Origin: Notolepis coatsorum
Taxonomy: Eukaryota > Chordata > Actinopteri > Aulopiformes > Paralepididae
Length of the DNA: 64,000 nucleotides
Assembly (NCBI GenBank): GCA_963971535.1
Contig: OZ020593.1
Location: 11,846,739-11,910,738, forward strand
Direction of reading: 5' to 3'
Part shown: positions 24,001 to 31,700 of the stretch, in pieces
How positions within the stretch are numbered: position 1 is the first letter of the stretch
How the letters are laid out: every line of letters starts with the position of its first letter
Translations under genes and position numbers: made by a program
Notes under the pieces: model-generated
Told to the model about the DNA's origin: nothing
Databases searched by the model: none
Seen by the model: the letters and a program-made list of their open reading frames with translations, nothing else

Positions 24001-24899
24001 AATGTATTATTTTGGCGTGTACTAGATCTTTAGAATAACAAAATATGAATTCTTCTTATGTTGAGTCGTGTTCTATATCCTAGTATAGACTTGTCAACTG
24101 AGCAACAGAAACATTCTAAGTGGACTTCCTGTCCGCCGTTGATCTTGGCAAACACTGTAACTCAGCAACACAGTTCCACTGTAACCGTCCAGACATCAGA
24201 TTTGACACCAAAGAGGCGTCGCTCGCTACTCAGATTATCGCAGGGAAAGTGCCAATTCATAGGCGTTTCTTCATCTACGTTATGATCATCGACTACGACT
24301 GGTTTATTGAAGGTCCCCCCAACCACAGCCAAGAGAGAATACCGGCGATGCAACCTTTGCGAATTACACACCAAAGCTATGGAACACTGTGCCTAATGGA
24401 CATTAAATATTTTCAAAAGTAAACTAAGAACGTACCTCTTCACCATAGCCTTTTAATACACTCTGCTACTTACTCATTACATCCACACTATGATTATTGT
24501 ACTGTAAATTAACTATTTTATTGCACTTCCATTCTGTCTACACTTCATGCATTGCTCTTATTCAGTCTATTCTATATTCATTTTGGCTGTACTTTATGCA
24601 TTGCTTTTATCTTGCGTTGCACTATTTTATTCTGTCTATCTTATGCTAATTCCGTGTCTATTCTTATCATTATTGCACTGTGAGTCAATTCTATGCTCAT
24701 TTTATGCCCATCTATATTTATGCCAATTTTATGCCTATGTCTACATCACTGCTGTGAAGTACTTTGGGCTGCACTTCTTGTATGAAAGGTGCTATAGAAA
24801 TAACGTTTTTTATTATTATCTAAATATCTTCCTGTCCGTCCAGTTCAACAGGTGATGGAGGCTCATCTACTGAAGCTGCTGATGGGAATACGAGAGTGA
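395..24899 (+). CDS. ankra2: ankra2, ankyrin repeat family A protein 2 (3' seven coding exons)
   Basis: Coding exons 395..553, 1753..1818, 2518..2615, 4170..4295, 5142..5208, 6337..6417 and 24844..24899 join in phase with AG/GT borders and give about 217 residues ending at a TGA. The product reads through the basic linker ([20 protein letters not shown]), then HQLAAQGEM, then ankyrin repeats ([62 protein letters not shown]) and the tail LLKLL-GIRE. This matches the C-terminal two thirds of vertebrate ANKRA2 (about 313 residues); the paralogue RFXANK is less like it. In mammals the ankyrin groove binds PxLPxI/L peptides of HDAC4/5/9, RFX7, CCDC8 and megalin. The N-terminal exons are off the left edge. 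Odd points: exons 1 and 2 end in tandemly duplicated donors, and the last intron is 18.4 kb because of nested transposons. Confidence 0.95.
544..823 (+). repeat. 35-bp minisatellite carrying eight copies of the exon A donor
   Basis: Eight head-to-tail 35-bp units start at 544, 579, 614, 649, 684, 719, 754 and 789. Each contains the exon end CTGGTGCACT followed by the donor gtgggtaaac. The first unit straddles the real exon/intron border. The copies are near-identical, which suggests recent amplification. Reading on past the first donor gives CAC TGT GGG TAA, so later donors would include a stop. Confidence 0.93.
847..1621 (+). mobile_element. Non-autonomous element with gataccctg ends
   Basis: Ends cagggtatctgccgggtatt and acctgcagataccctg are inverted. 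Internal blocks (tggtcgtgaaattggtat, gagctaaat) recur at 4328..4560 and inverted at 30330..30710. TSD not clear. Confidence 0.6.
1753..1818 (+). CDS. ankra2: ankra2 coding exon B
   Basis: Acceptor cctcacag, donor gtgaga at 1819. Encodes [22 protein letters not shown], the helix just before the first ankyrin repeat. The last 18 bases plus the donor are the first unit of a 48-bp tandem array; two further complete donors follow at 1867 and 1915, both in frame. Confidence 0.9.
1801..1947 (+). repeat. 48-bp tandem repeat carrying three copies of the exon B donor
   Basis: Units start at 1801, 1849 and 1897, with a partial fourth at 1941. Each has exon end CTAGTAGGGTTGAACAAG followed by gtgaga, gtaaga or gtgaga. 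The unit is 16 codons and has no stop in the exon's frame, so the second and third donors would lengthen the exon in frame. Confidence 0.92.
2145..2480 (-). mobile_element. tRNA-derived SINE (family A type)
   Basis: On - the head ggcggctatggctcaggggtagagcgg...gttcgaatccc carries tRNA-like A and B boxes; then ttgggcaagacacttaac and the tail motif agcgctatataaatcc. Confidence 0.7.
2518..2615 (+). CDS. ankra2: ankra2 coding exon C (ankyrin repeat)
   Basis: Acceptor gccacag, donor gtaaga at 2616. Encodes [20 protein letters not shown] and [18 protein letters not shown] with its TSD begins only five bases into the following intron. Confidence 0.95.
2637..3108 (-). mobile_element. SINE family B, reverse, at the exon C donor
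   Basis: Head on - ggcgcagcggacattgcgctc with B-box ggttcgactcc; poly-A tail (poly-T on + at 2633). TSD acacagtatctgttt at 2621.. and 3109... The left TSD begins five bases after the exon C donor. Confidence 0.82.
3160..3655 (+). mobile_element. SINE family B, forward
   Basis: Opposite orientation to the neighbour at 2637..3108 and about 50 bases from it, heads facing. Perfect TSD tttgatctgtga at 3148..3159 and 3656..3667. Confidence 0.85.
3740..3866 (+). repeat. Direct repeat of about 54 bp, two copies
   Basis: tctgattggttagaaggggc-cttgcagtgaaactagggcg and following bases occur twice in a row. In the ankra2 intron between exons C and D; the rest of 3870..4169 shows only AT-rich DNA. Confidence 0.8.
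4170..4295 (+). CDS. ankra2: ankra2 coding exon D (ankyrin repeat)
   Basis: Acceptor tcgccacag, donor gtgaga at 4296; exactly 42 codons, phase 0 on both sides. Encodes [20 protein letters not shown], then [20 protein letters not shown] and DW, nearly identical to vertebrate ANKRA2. Confidence 0.95.
4328..4560 (+). mobile_element. Shortened copy of the 847..1621 element
   Basis: Starts caggatatctgcggggtatt and ends at tggtattaaaaaggtc, the same order of blocks as the longer copy with internal loss. Confidence 0.55.
4575..5035 (-). mobile_element. hAT-like MITE (cgaagcttcg type), second copy
   Basis: Starts ctagggctgacc and ends gacggccctaaa; shares the ctcgaagcttcgaattaaaa and atagaatctcggcc blocks with 20573..21118, inverted. 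In the ankra2 intron before exon E. Confidence 0.65.
5142..5208 (+). CDS. ankra2: ankra2 coding exon E (ankyrin repeat)
   Basis: Acceptor gtggctttcag, donor gtaaga at 5209. Encodes [20 protein letters not shown] plus LL and the first base of the next Glu codon. A small hAT-like element with an 8-bp TSD starts 15 bases into the following intron. Confidence 0.95.
5224..5661 (+). mobile_element. hAT-like MITE, 15 bases after the exon E donor
   Basis: 8-bp TSD accagaga at 5216..5223 and 5662..5669. Ends agggccgggccatatggcc and tatcgcccagccct; cgatat-rich. Fragments of the same family are seen at 21385..21440 and 37490..37590. Confidence 0.8.
5810..6287 (+). mobile_element. LINE 3' end with (ATTC)n tail
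   Basis: Begins in a frame resembling the C terminus of a LINE RT ([36 protein letters not shown], stop), then 3' UTR, AATAAA and (attc)n. TSD ttcttccatcac(a/g)gggttaatg at 5788..5809 and 6288..6309. Sense to ankra2 and ends about 28 bases before exon F's acceptor. Confidence 0.78.
6337..6417 (+). CDS. ankra2: ankra2 coding exon F (last ankyrin repeat)
   Basis: Acceptor ttgtctccag, donor gtatgt at 6418. Encodes [20 protein letters not shown] and VAMGHRN. A LINE 3' end with a ~20-bp TSD finishes about 28-50 bases before the acceptor. Confidence 0.93.
6527..6745 (+). mobile_element. SINE family A
   Basis: tRNA-like head (ggttcaggaggtagagtggtcg...ggttcaattc), then gagcaagacacttaac, gcaggttggcacc and the tail aaagcgatttggataaaagc. 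Confidence 0.75.
7100..7425 (+). mobile_element. LINE 3' end with tttga tail
   Basis: Motifs cctccacattgcctgtgg-ag and the end ccctataaataaatttgatttgatttgattt mark a fish LINE 3' UTR with AATAAA and pentamer tail. Confidence 0.6.
7651..8614 (+). mobile_element. 964-bp hAT-like element (gaactagttca type)
   Basis: Perfect 8-bp TSD atctacag (7643..7650, 8615..8622), ends cagtgttggg and gtacatcactg. Many gaac/gttc inverted motifs. Inserted in a LINE-like 3' region whose pieces continue on both sides. Confidence 0.8.
9094..9199 (+). repeat. Palindrome inside the level-1 element
   Basis: Arms of 25 bases (9094..9118 and 9175..9199, 24/25 complementary) around a 56-base loop that is rich in CG. 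Confidence 0.75.
9602..9975 (+). mobile_element. hAT MITE, nest level 3
   Basis: Inverted ends cagcggttcccaaac and gtttgggaaccactg, with a perfect 8-bp TSD gtctagta at 9594..9601 and 9976..9983. Non-coding. Confidence 0.85.
10021..10419. other. Level-2 element interior left of BEL, with repeated gttctag motifs
   Basis: Contains at least five short direct repeats of the type ggttctagaa / cgttccagaat / ctatgacat. No coding frame. Origin not recognised. Confidence 0.4.
10420..11852 (-). repeat. 3' LTR of the BEL/Pao element
   Basis: 1433 bp, left-hand copy on +; left flank on + is gtaccattac. Same ends as the other LTR (TGTAACTG... and ...CACAACA on +). Contains a 13-base G run near 10848. Confidence 0.93.
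11854..11862 (-). other. Polypurine tract of the BEL/Pao element
   Basis: AGGGGGTGG on - directly before the 3' LTR, the expected place for the plus-strand primer. Confidence 0.65.
11962..13446 (-). pseudogene. BEL/Pao RNase H and integrase remnant; integrase core deleted
   Basis: 494-codon open frame in the other phase. It starts inside RNase H ([37 protein letters not shown]) and reaches the integrase N-terminal region (HHAGAET). At about 12452..12465 it jumps directly to the part after the catalytic core ([14 protein letters not shown]) and ends with the C-terminal domain. The zinc-finger remainder and the whole DDE core, several hundred residues in relatives, are missing. The jump keeps the frame. 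Confidence 0.9.
13443..17447 (-). pseudogene. BEL/Pao gag-protease-RT reading frame, broken at its 3' end
   Basis: 1334-codon open frame. By position: charged, proline-rich gag; three cysteine knuckles at about residues 615-690 ([25 protein letters not shown]); protease LDDGSEKT near 732; RT from about 1030 with GDIKGMF near 1075 and YVDN near 1154. It leaves the pol frame at an 11-bp tandem duplication (13455..13476), after which it reads a few unrelated residues and stops. The true start may be a Met a few codons in. Confidence 0.9.
17473..17489 (-). other. Primer binding site, tRNA-Tyr type
   Basis: On + this is tccggctcgaaggacca, the 3' end of vertebrate tRNA-Tyr with its CCA, so on - it is the 17-nt complement, two bases inside the 5' LTR. 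The match to tRNA-Tyr is from memory of the tRNA sequence. Confidence 0.8.
17492..18922 (-). repeat. 5' LTR of the BEL/Pao element
   Basis: 1431 bp, right-hand copy on +, upstream in the element's own direction. Differs from the left LTR by isolated changes (for example cccattag/cccgttag near 18630) and shorter G runs. Right flank is gtaaca then the assembly gap, so the TSD cannot be confirmed. Confidence 0.93.
18929..19128. other. Assembly gap (200 N)
   Basis: Exactly 200 N directly after the BEL right LTR, a round number typical of a gap of unknown size. The first bases after it, gtaccattac, repeat the bases just left of the element (10410..10419). Confidence 0.98.
20040..20538 (+). mobile_element. 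hAT-like MITE (gtcgacta type)
   Basis: Ends tagggctg and cagcccta; TSD ctacctac (20032..20039) versus ctgcctac (20539..20546). Subterminal gtcgacta repeats on both sides, AT-rich, non-coding. Confidence 0.8.
20573..21118 (+). mobile_element. hAT-like MITE (cgaagcttcg type)
   Basis: Ends cagggctg and cagcccta with perfect TSD ctactatg at 20565..20572 and 21119..21126. Holds an (AT)n run at 20936..21000. A diverged relative in opposite orientation lies at about 4575..5035. Confidence 0.82.
21447..22037 (+). repeat. Minisatellite of about 68 bp, nine copies
   Basis: Unit includes gggagacccatgttactgac-cagacactct and tgtttactgcagagtggagg. Copies differ at few sites (ggctg/tctg, tata/tgta). Located in the last ankra2 intron, just right of a cgatat-type MITE fragment. 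Confidence 0.9.
22671..23622 (+). repeat. Minisatellite of 37/39 bp, about 25 copies
   Basis: Unit agccagggtttagccgtgct-gtggccttgtctccact with or without at. Units of two lengths are mixed, with a run of seven 39-mers near 23160..23400. Open frames through it are low-complexity shadows. Confidence 0.92.
23623..24340. other. Last ankra2 intron, unrecognised segment
   Basis: Between the minisatellite and the LINE tail. Contains an open stretch on + (24120..24422) without convincing similarity to any protein I know; no gene is called. Confidence 0.5.
24350..24815 (+). mobile_element. LINE 3' end abutting the last ankra2 exon
   Basis: Carries an RT-C-terminus-like piece (agctatggaacactgtgcc...) and the typical fish tail tactttgggctgcacttctt-gtatgaaaggtgctatagaaa then tattattat. 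Sense to ankra2. Confidence 0.65.
24844..24899 (+). CDS. ankra2: ankra2 terminal coding exon G
   Basis: Acceptor cctgtccgtccag; encodes [18 protein letters not shown] and a TGA at 24897..24899. The 18-residue tail matches the end of vertebrate ANKRA2 (VQQVIESHLLKLL). It lies 18.4 kb from exon F. Just upstream is the 3' end of a sense-oriented LINE, leaving only about 25 bases for branch point and pyrimidine tract. I did not find a convincing polyadenylation site for the gene; the first AATAAA I saw downstream is near 26698. Confidence 0.93.
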
Positions 24900-25252
24900 G
24901 CTGTGGGGCCAGAGGGGAGGTCAGAGGGGACCGGAGGTCCATCTCAAACCACGCCCTCTGATGACACAACGGTCACTTTCCTCGGACAAACATGATTGGA
25001 GGAGCAAGAAAAGAGGGCGGGGTTTGAGAAAGGTCAATCGTGTAGCATGCCCATCATGTCACAGACATTTTACAACAGATTCATGTCGGAGGGTATTAGT
25101 TACTGGATGTCGGTAATAATAACGCAGTGTGTGGACTCATGCAGGAACGCACGGTCAGAATCCTTAATTTTTAACAATATTTTGTTGAAGCGGTTTTTCA
25201 CTCGCGTATGTTTGTTACTTTGCACATTTACATGTTGTATGTTGATTAGGGA

Positions 25253-25338
25253 GGGGTGATGTAGACTGGATTCAGACAGACAGGTGATGTAGACTGGATT
25301 CAGACAGACAGGTGATGTAGACTGGATTCAGACAGACA
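25253..25338 (+). repeat. 28-bp tandem repeat, three copies
   Basis: Unit tgatgtagactggattcaga-cagacagg. Confidence 0.9.
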
Positions 25339-25494
25339 GGAGGTTGAGAACATGCGTTCTGCTGCACTCCGTCCACCAGGTTGAATACACCCTCTGCCAG
25401 GGATCAAACCAGCAACCTTCTACCATCCTGATTCCCCTCTAAGGCCATCTTGCTTCCCCTCTACCTAGGCCAGTCTGCAGCTCTATATACAGGG

Positions 25495-25780
25495 ATATTT
25501 ACATTGTCATTTAGCTGAACGCTTTTATCCAAAGCGACTTACAAGTTTTGTACAACAAGACAGCAGGAAGGGTACAACTCTATCAGCTGAGTAACAATGT
25601 TCATCAAAGTGTTGAGTGCTGTAGTGTAGGTTAGTTTATTAGGACAAGTGCATGACAGTAGGGTTAGTTTCTTTTTTCATTTCAGATAATGATTGAAGAA
25701 GTGAGTCTTTAGTCGACGGCGAAAGATTGGACGGGTTTCGGCTGTCCTAACTGTGGTGGGAAGTTTGTTCGGATATGGTG
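25495..25780 (-). repeat. Interspersed repeat K, reverse copy
   Basis: Starts cattgtcatttagctgaacg-cttttatccaaagcgactta on +, the reverse of the end of 1..375, then tttagtcgacggcgaaagat-tgg. Confidence 0.65.
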
Positions 25781-25949
25781 GTGTCTGACTTTCCTTTTAT
25801 CGGTTTTATTTTATTTATTTCCCTCCCCCAATAATGAAAAGTGCCACTCAAATTGTAAGGGCGTGGCCTTTACAAGACGCTATATGAACTGGCCCTCGTC
25901 AGTAGCTGATCTGAACAGACGGAGGCGCCGCCGTGGTCCGTGGATCATC

Positions 25950-26050
25950 TTAACCCTTTCACTACCACACTACTAGTGTGATAGTAAAGGGTTAACCTGC
26001 TGTAGTGTGGCAGAGAAAGGGTTAACCTGCTGTAGTGTGGCAGTGAGCGT
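25950..26050. repeat. TTAA-type MITE end, hairpin and short array (locus 1)
   Basis: ttaaccctttcactaccaca-ctac and the near-inverse ...gtagtgtgg...aaagggttaa occur together; the ctgctgtagtgtggcag...gggttaac unit is repeated. Confidence 0.7.
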
Positions 26051-26539
26051 GGTCCCTGGATAATCTTAAAAAAAATATCTCCATAAGAGTGATCCTAGGT
26101 AGTGTGTATTATTACAACATGCTCGTATTCTTTTAAAAGAAATCGACCCGATTGTCCAGAAATCCTGAAAACTGCTGTTGACTATTATTTATTACAGTAA
26201 TTATTAAACTGTTGTAACTTGTGATAATGTAAATAATACACCATCAGTGTTGTTGTTTTTGGTGTTAACCTGCTAATGCCGTGTTGTGAATATAAAAAGG
26301 AACCAGAGAGATTCAACCGGCTCAAGGTTGTGTTGCCGTTTGTGTACAAGTTTACTTTTAGATCAGTGGTCGTCAACCTGGGAGCCACTAGTTTATACTG
26401 CAGTGGTTCTCAAAGTGGGGTCCAGGACCCCCAGAGGTCTCTGAGAGGCTTCCAAGGGGCCCCAGCTAATGAGTAATAGTTCATGTTTTATTTACTAGAA
26501 GTTAGCCCAATGTGTACAAGATCATAGTTTTAATAGAAA

Positions 26540-26645
26540 GTACAATGACTATTCTGATCATAGGTTTAATATAAAGTATAAGAATGACTTCTGACCATGG
26601 GTTTAATATAAAGTACAAGAATGACTATTTTGATCATAGGTTTCT
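26540..26645 (+). repeat. Tandem repeat of about 34 bp, three copies
   Basis: Unit like gatcataggtttaatataaagt-acaagaatgact with small differences. Confidence 0.75.
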
Positions 26646-27399
26646 CTGTCCACATCTCTCGACCTACATACATTATTATTATTATACTATGGAATTCTAA
26701 AATAAATCTAAAAACTGATCTCAGATATGACCTATGATGTGTCATATTGGGGGGAAGTATTTGGATTAGAGGGGAGCGTTAACAAGGTTACAATGAGAAA
26801 CGTTTATTTTCCTTGTGAAATATTGGACAGTTATGTTGTATTTGTGCCCCTCAGGACATATCCCACGTGTTTGGGTCGAGAACCACAGATTCAAGTCATG
26901 GTACAAAATCAGCAGCAGGATCCGTTCACGTCTAGAATCTAAATGTTCTCACAGAATAGTGACGACGGGAATACAGAAAAGTATATTTTATAACCCAGTA
27001 TATTAACCTGTTCCACCCCTTAGGGTCGGTACCGACCCCAAAATGATATCATAGATCCATATTTTTCAGAGTGATGCAAAAAATGTGATTTGCGATTTTA
27101 AAATCAAATGTTTTCAAGTATTAACATCACTAACATGTCACAAAAGCATGTAGAATGTATATTATCATCAATACGTTAGTTTAGCAATAGGTTAAAAGTG
27201 CCATAAGATAGTTTTAAGTTTGATTGTCTAGCCAAGCCGGAAACAGATAATTTGAACCATGGGAATTGTAGTCTTTTTGCAGCCATTTTGTAGAGGAAAT
27301 GCATAGCAGTCGACCAGCGTTGGAATTTTTCTGAACTACACTTCCTGTCACATACTATGGTGGTTCAAAGTTCAGCGTTTTGAATAAATCATATCAATA

Positions 27400-28060
27400 A
27401 TTGTCATGATTCGCGATAATAAGCCACAAAAGGTAACGTTTGACAAATATTGAAACGCAGTTCGTTTCTCCTCCCTATTGTTAGCATGTAGCAACAATTA
27501 GATCTGAAATTAGTTTCAAAACGGTTGCACTGTGGGGAAAATAAAAAAGTACACTAGATATCATTGTTCTTATGCACGCCTGGCGATACTAAATCCAAAT
27601 TGAACTTGGGCATTTGAAAGATAATATATATAAATGTGCGAATTGGCTATAATAAGGTAATGTATAAGCATCTATTCTATAATAATATTTCAAATTGCAT
27701 TGGTCCGGATGAGAGAATTCAGTACTGTATCTACAGAACCTTCGGTTTTATCATCTTCCCTTTATTAATTTCCTTTTTGTACACATGATCTCAAGAGGGT
27801 ACTGAACAAGATCAGTGGCAGTTTTTTAAGTTTGGTCATTATTATCATGGTGTTATTCACAGTCAAAAAAAATCATAATTCATATTCTCCTTTGTTTCAT
27901 CACAATTTAAGCAAGCCTAGTAATAGACACAATATTTCTGACACTGAATACATTCCCCGAGGTCCATAGATGTACCTAGATACCAAGAATATGCTAAATA
28001 GCCCTTGTAGAAGTGGAGCAATATTCCATTTACCTAGGTATATATTTTATGCGGATTTTC
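27400..28060 (+). repeat. Unclassified repeat R, copy 1
   Basis: Shares ordered blocks with 31800..32400 and 32830..33300: gtagcaacaattagatctga, ataatatttcaaattgcatt-ggtccgga, caagcctagtaat, attccccgaggtccatagat-g, gtagaagtggagcaatattc. Confidence 0.7.
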
Positions 28061-28114
28061 ACATCGTGCGGAACATGCTTCACCCGAGGAGAAGTCTCTG
28101 AACCCATGAACCCG

Positions 28115-28312
28115 TTTGGTCACGATAAGAGTTTAACCCTTTCACTACCACACTACAAAGAATGGTCAACATTCTGTAGTGTGGTAGTGAAAGGGTTAAC
28201 CTTCTGTAGTGTGGTAGTGAAAGGGTCAACATTCTGTAGTGTGGTAGTGAAAGGGTTAACATTCTGTAGTGTGGTAGTGAAAGGGTTAACATTATGTAGT
28301 GAAAGGGTTAAA
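28115..28312. repeat. TTAA-type MITE end, hairpin and 30-bp array (locus 2)
   Basis: ttaaccctttcactaccaca-ctaca at the left is the exact inverse of each following 30-bp unit (ttctgtagtgtggtagtgaa-agggttaaca), which is repeated about five times. Confidence 0.85.
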
Positions 28313-28399
28313 ACGTTTGCCTACAAGAAGGGCAACCATTCCCACATTCGACACACATTTACCGGTACTTAAATAAAAACATGGAACTTCATTCATCTA

Positions 28400-28742
28400 T
28401 TGACAATAGCGGAGGTTTATTCCAGATACGGTGGTTTCAGCCACAGGCTGCAGAGCAATCAGGTTCAGTAACATTGAGGGAAACAGCTGTGGGGCAGGCG
28501 GCGCGTCAAGACAGACACCACACACACACATGGTACACGGTCTCTCTCTGAAGCTGGACAGGAGACCACGGAGCACTGGACAAGCTTTGGGGGGAGGGGG
28601 GGGGGGGGGGGAAGAGTCTGGTGGCAAACGAGGAAACGCAGCGTCTTGTGCAGTTCCCCGCGCGCCCAGCGGAGGCGGGAGGCCCCAGGAGCTCTTCAGT
28701 TGGCCTCGTCCTTGGAAGCCTCGTCGAAGTTCTCCACCAGAT
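28400..28742 (-). CDS. btf3: btf3 exon 6: last 15 codons, stop and 3' UTR
   Basis: Acceptor cgtttcag; coding 28742..28696 gives [15 protein letters not shown] and TGA. The rest is 3' UTR down to about 28400, a little past an AATAAA. A run of G on + at 28588..28610 lies in the UTR (C-run in the mRNA). A sense LINE 3' end finishes about 24 bases before the acceptor. Confidence 0.88.
28416..28421 (-). terminator. btf3: btf3 polyadenylation signal AATAAA
   Basis: TTTATT on + is AATAAA on -, 275 bases after the btf3 stop. It is the first canonical signal after the stop on that strand; cleavage would fall near 28400. Confidence 0.7.
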
Positions 28743-31700
28743 CTGAAACGACAAGATGACGACATGTTCCTTTATTGATCCCCTCGGGGACGATTCAGGG
28801 GCGGCATGGGGGAAGGGGTGTACATGTATGGGCAGGGTAACGGTAGAAAGATATAATAAATATATAGGTAATAAAATGAGATCTTTGAATATAAAAATAT
28901 GGAGGAAAATAAAGTGTAAACAATATGGTTGTATTCAATTGTAAAAATATATTCTTTCAAGAGTCGGGGGGGGGGGGGGGGGGGGAGACGTGCCCCCCCA
29001 TAAATCTCAGAAACACAATTCAGGAAAAGTGCGTTTATCTGAAACACAATTCCGAGGTGTAACGTAACCCCCCCCCCCCCCGAAGAGCGAGAGCCGCATG
29101 TGGGGCCCCGACGGCCGCCGACGTGGAGGAACACAGCTGGAAAAATGGCGGCGCGGAGAAAAGAGGATCAAAAGGAAGGAAAAGCGAGGCCTCGATCGCT
29201 CAACGAAATGTGAGAAATCCTCCCGTTCCCATCGCAGGTTGTTGGAACGGGGAGGAGGGTGAAAGTGGGAACGGTTCGGGAGGTCTGAGTGTGTTTTCTT
29301 TAGCGCGGGGGAACAAAGAGGAAACTTAACTCCTGTAACAACACCGTGGGCGCAGGCCGCTGACCCCGCTGACCCCTGCGTCGCCGGGCCCTGCGACCGC
29401 TCCCTCTCTCTCTCTCTCTCTCGCGGAAATACATGTGTAATCGTTTGGTACATTAGTGAAAAACTTGGGCCACGGGAAAGGAGCCATGAGAAGAGAAAAA
29501 AAAAAAAAGCCGGTTTAATTGTAATGGCAACCTGATGTGTTTGGGCCCCGTTCTGTCCACAAAGAAAAGCAAACCGTGTTTAAAAGAACTCATAAACAAG
29601 GAACGCGATGGTTTCAAACGCGCGAGCCTCTCGGCCCCGCCGTTCCTCCGCGCGGCCGTTGATGGATCCCCTCGGCGTGACCCCGGCCCCCCGTCTCAAA
29701 GAAAGGAAAGCAAACCGCCGCAACGCGAACATTAATCGGGGAGAGAGAAAAAAAAAACACACAAGACACCCAGATGTGAGCGCGACTCGCTCCTTCTGCG
29801 GATCTTACGGTTATAAATTAACTCAATAAAAATAGAATATATCAGTAATATAATTGAGCGGGTCGGATCGATTTCAGTTAATGTTTCGGAGCAAAACATG
29901 GGATTATGGGACCATCGCTCACCCAGACGTGAATTAATACACATTCGTTTAGCGTCGACTAAACGCAGGGATTTGGTCGAGCGCCACTGCGGACGGCCTC
30001 GTTGAGCGCGTGCAGAGGGGCTCTCCAAAGCCACATCTGTACACTCTGAATCCCTAAATGCAACAAGTCACGCGTTCGAGAGCTTTTGGTTGGCAACTCT
30101 GGAATAACATGGTTAACAGCCGCGGAGAACCAGACTTTTACGTTTGATTTATATTGATAAGAGCACTTCTGTCCCACTGGTAAATTAACATGTTTGCTGC
30201 AGTTTAGTCTAGGAGTCATAACTAATATGCTGGTTAGAGTTAATTGTGCAAATTGGAGAATAGGTACCGTTGTAATAATGAATGACATGATTAGCAGATA
30301 TTATGAGTATGACATATAGAAATAAATATCTCCAAGCTTTGTTGAATAAGATTTGAGTCGAGCTATCTGTAAGTTTCAAATACCACTTGGAGCTAAATCT
30401 AATACCAATTTCACGACCATACTAGCTAGAAGAACACAGGGACACTGAACTGGCAGCTGCACTTGTGGGCCAATTTAAATTATCACACGTTCCATACAAA
30501 CCAGATGCACCAAGCTCCTCAAAATACAACGACTTGAATACAAAAACATTTCATATATTTAATATTATTTAATCTCGACAGCCAGGCTTCCTGCCCCAAA
30601 AAAAATATAATACCAGTGTAAATTACTTTTTAAATATCTTGTAAGGCCTTAAATTGAGAATTTAATACTCAAGACTTTTTAATACCCCGCAGATATCCTG
30701 CAGGTTGCCGCCTCACTCATTATCAAGAAGAAAGGAGGAAAAAACAAAATACACAACGCCCATAAAAGCTGGTTGGTTCTCATCTCTCATCTCTACTCTA
30801 ACGTTCAGATCCTGATACTTCAGATTAGGGATGGGCATTTTTAAGAAAAATCCAGATCGATTGATCGCATGCTATACTCTAGTGATCGTGTATTACTCGT
30901 AAAGTAATTTTCTGACTATAAGCCGCGCCTTTCCCCCCAATCTTTCGACCCTGCGGTTTATATAACGGTGCGGCTAATCTATGGATTTTTACAGCTAACG
31001 GCCACTAGGGGACCTCCTAAATCTATGGATTTTACAGGTTACAGTCCACCACCTTTAACTCTCACTCGCTCTTCTCTCACAGGCACACAGCTGCTGCAAG
31101 TTAATAAATGGGAGCTTCCTCAAACAGCCATCTCTTTCCCGACAATCCCCTCTGTGCACGAACCCTTACATATGGTAATTAAACATTAAAACACCTGCAG
31201 CTTATAGTTTAGTGCAGTTTATAGTCCAGTGCGGCTTATATGTACAAATCATTCAATTTAGCTGCTGCGGCTTATATTCAGGTGCGGCTTATAGTGCGAA
31301 TATTACGGTACTTTTTTTTGTTCATTCACATAATATATGTTTAAGGAATCCAACACATAGTTATAATCTTACACATACATGTGAATTTAATTATTATTAT
31401 TTTTTTTTAAATCCAGTACGAGATTGACATCACGCCATAAATGCATCAATACAGAACGTATTAATTACGGTTGCGTTTCTTTTTCAAATAGCCACGGGTA
31501 AAGACCCTAACCCTGTCAAAACAGCAGTCAAAGTGTATATTTTCAGCACTACGTTTGTTTACCAATGATTTTAAGTGTTAGTGAAATATGAGTTTATAGA
31601 AATCTCAGCGCATCCGAGTCGGAAACATTTGCTTATTGACACGAGAACTTGGCACAACCCAACTTGAGTGTAGTCTTTTGAGAGAAGAGATGCAGGGCTT

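Larger units (their letters stand above)
24900..28399. other. Convergent intergenic region ankra2/btf3
   Basis: No gene seen. Holds ankra2 3' UTR (length unknown), a 28-bp triplicate (25253..25338), repeat K (25495..25780), two arrays derived from a TTAA-type MITE end, a ~35-bp repeat (26540..26645) and AT-rich DNA. Confidence 0.6.

Noticed and set aside
24120-24422. 100-codon + frame before the last ankra2 exon
   Set aside because: Runs into LINE tail sequence, no recognised domain, not bounded by good splice sites.
29007-29453. 148-codon minus frame with RERERERE
   Set aside because: CT-microsatellite and CpG-rich DNA; no splice or homology support.
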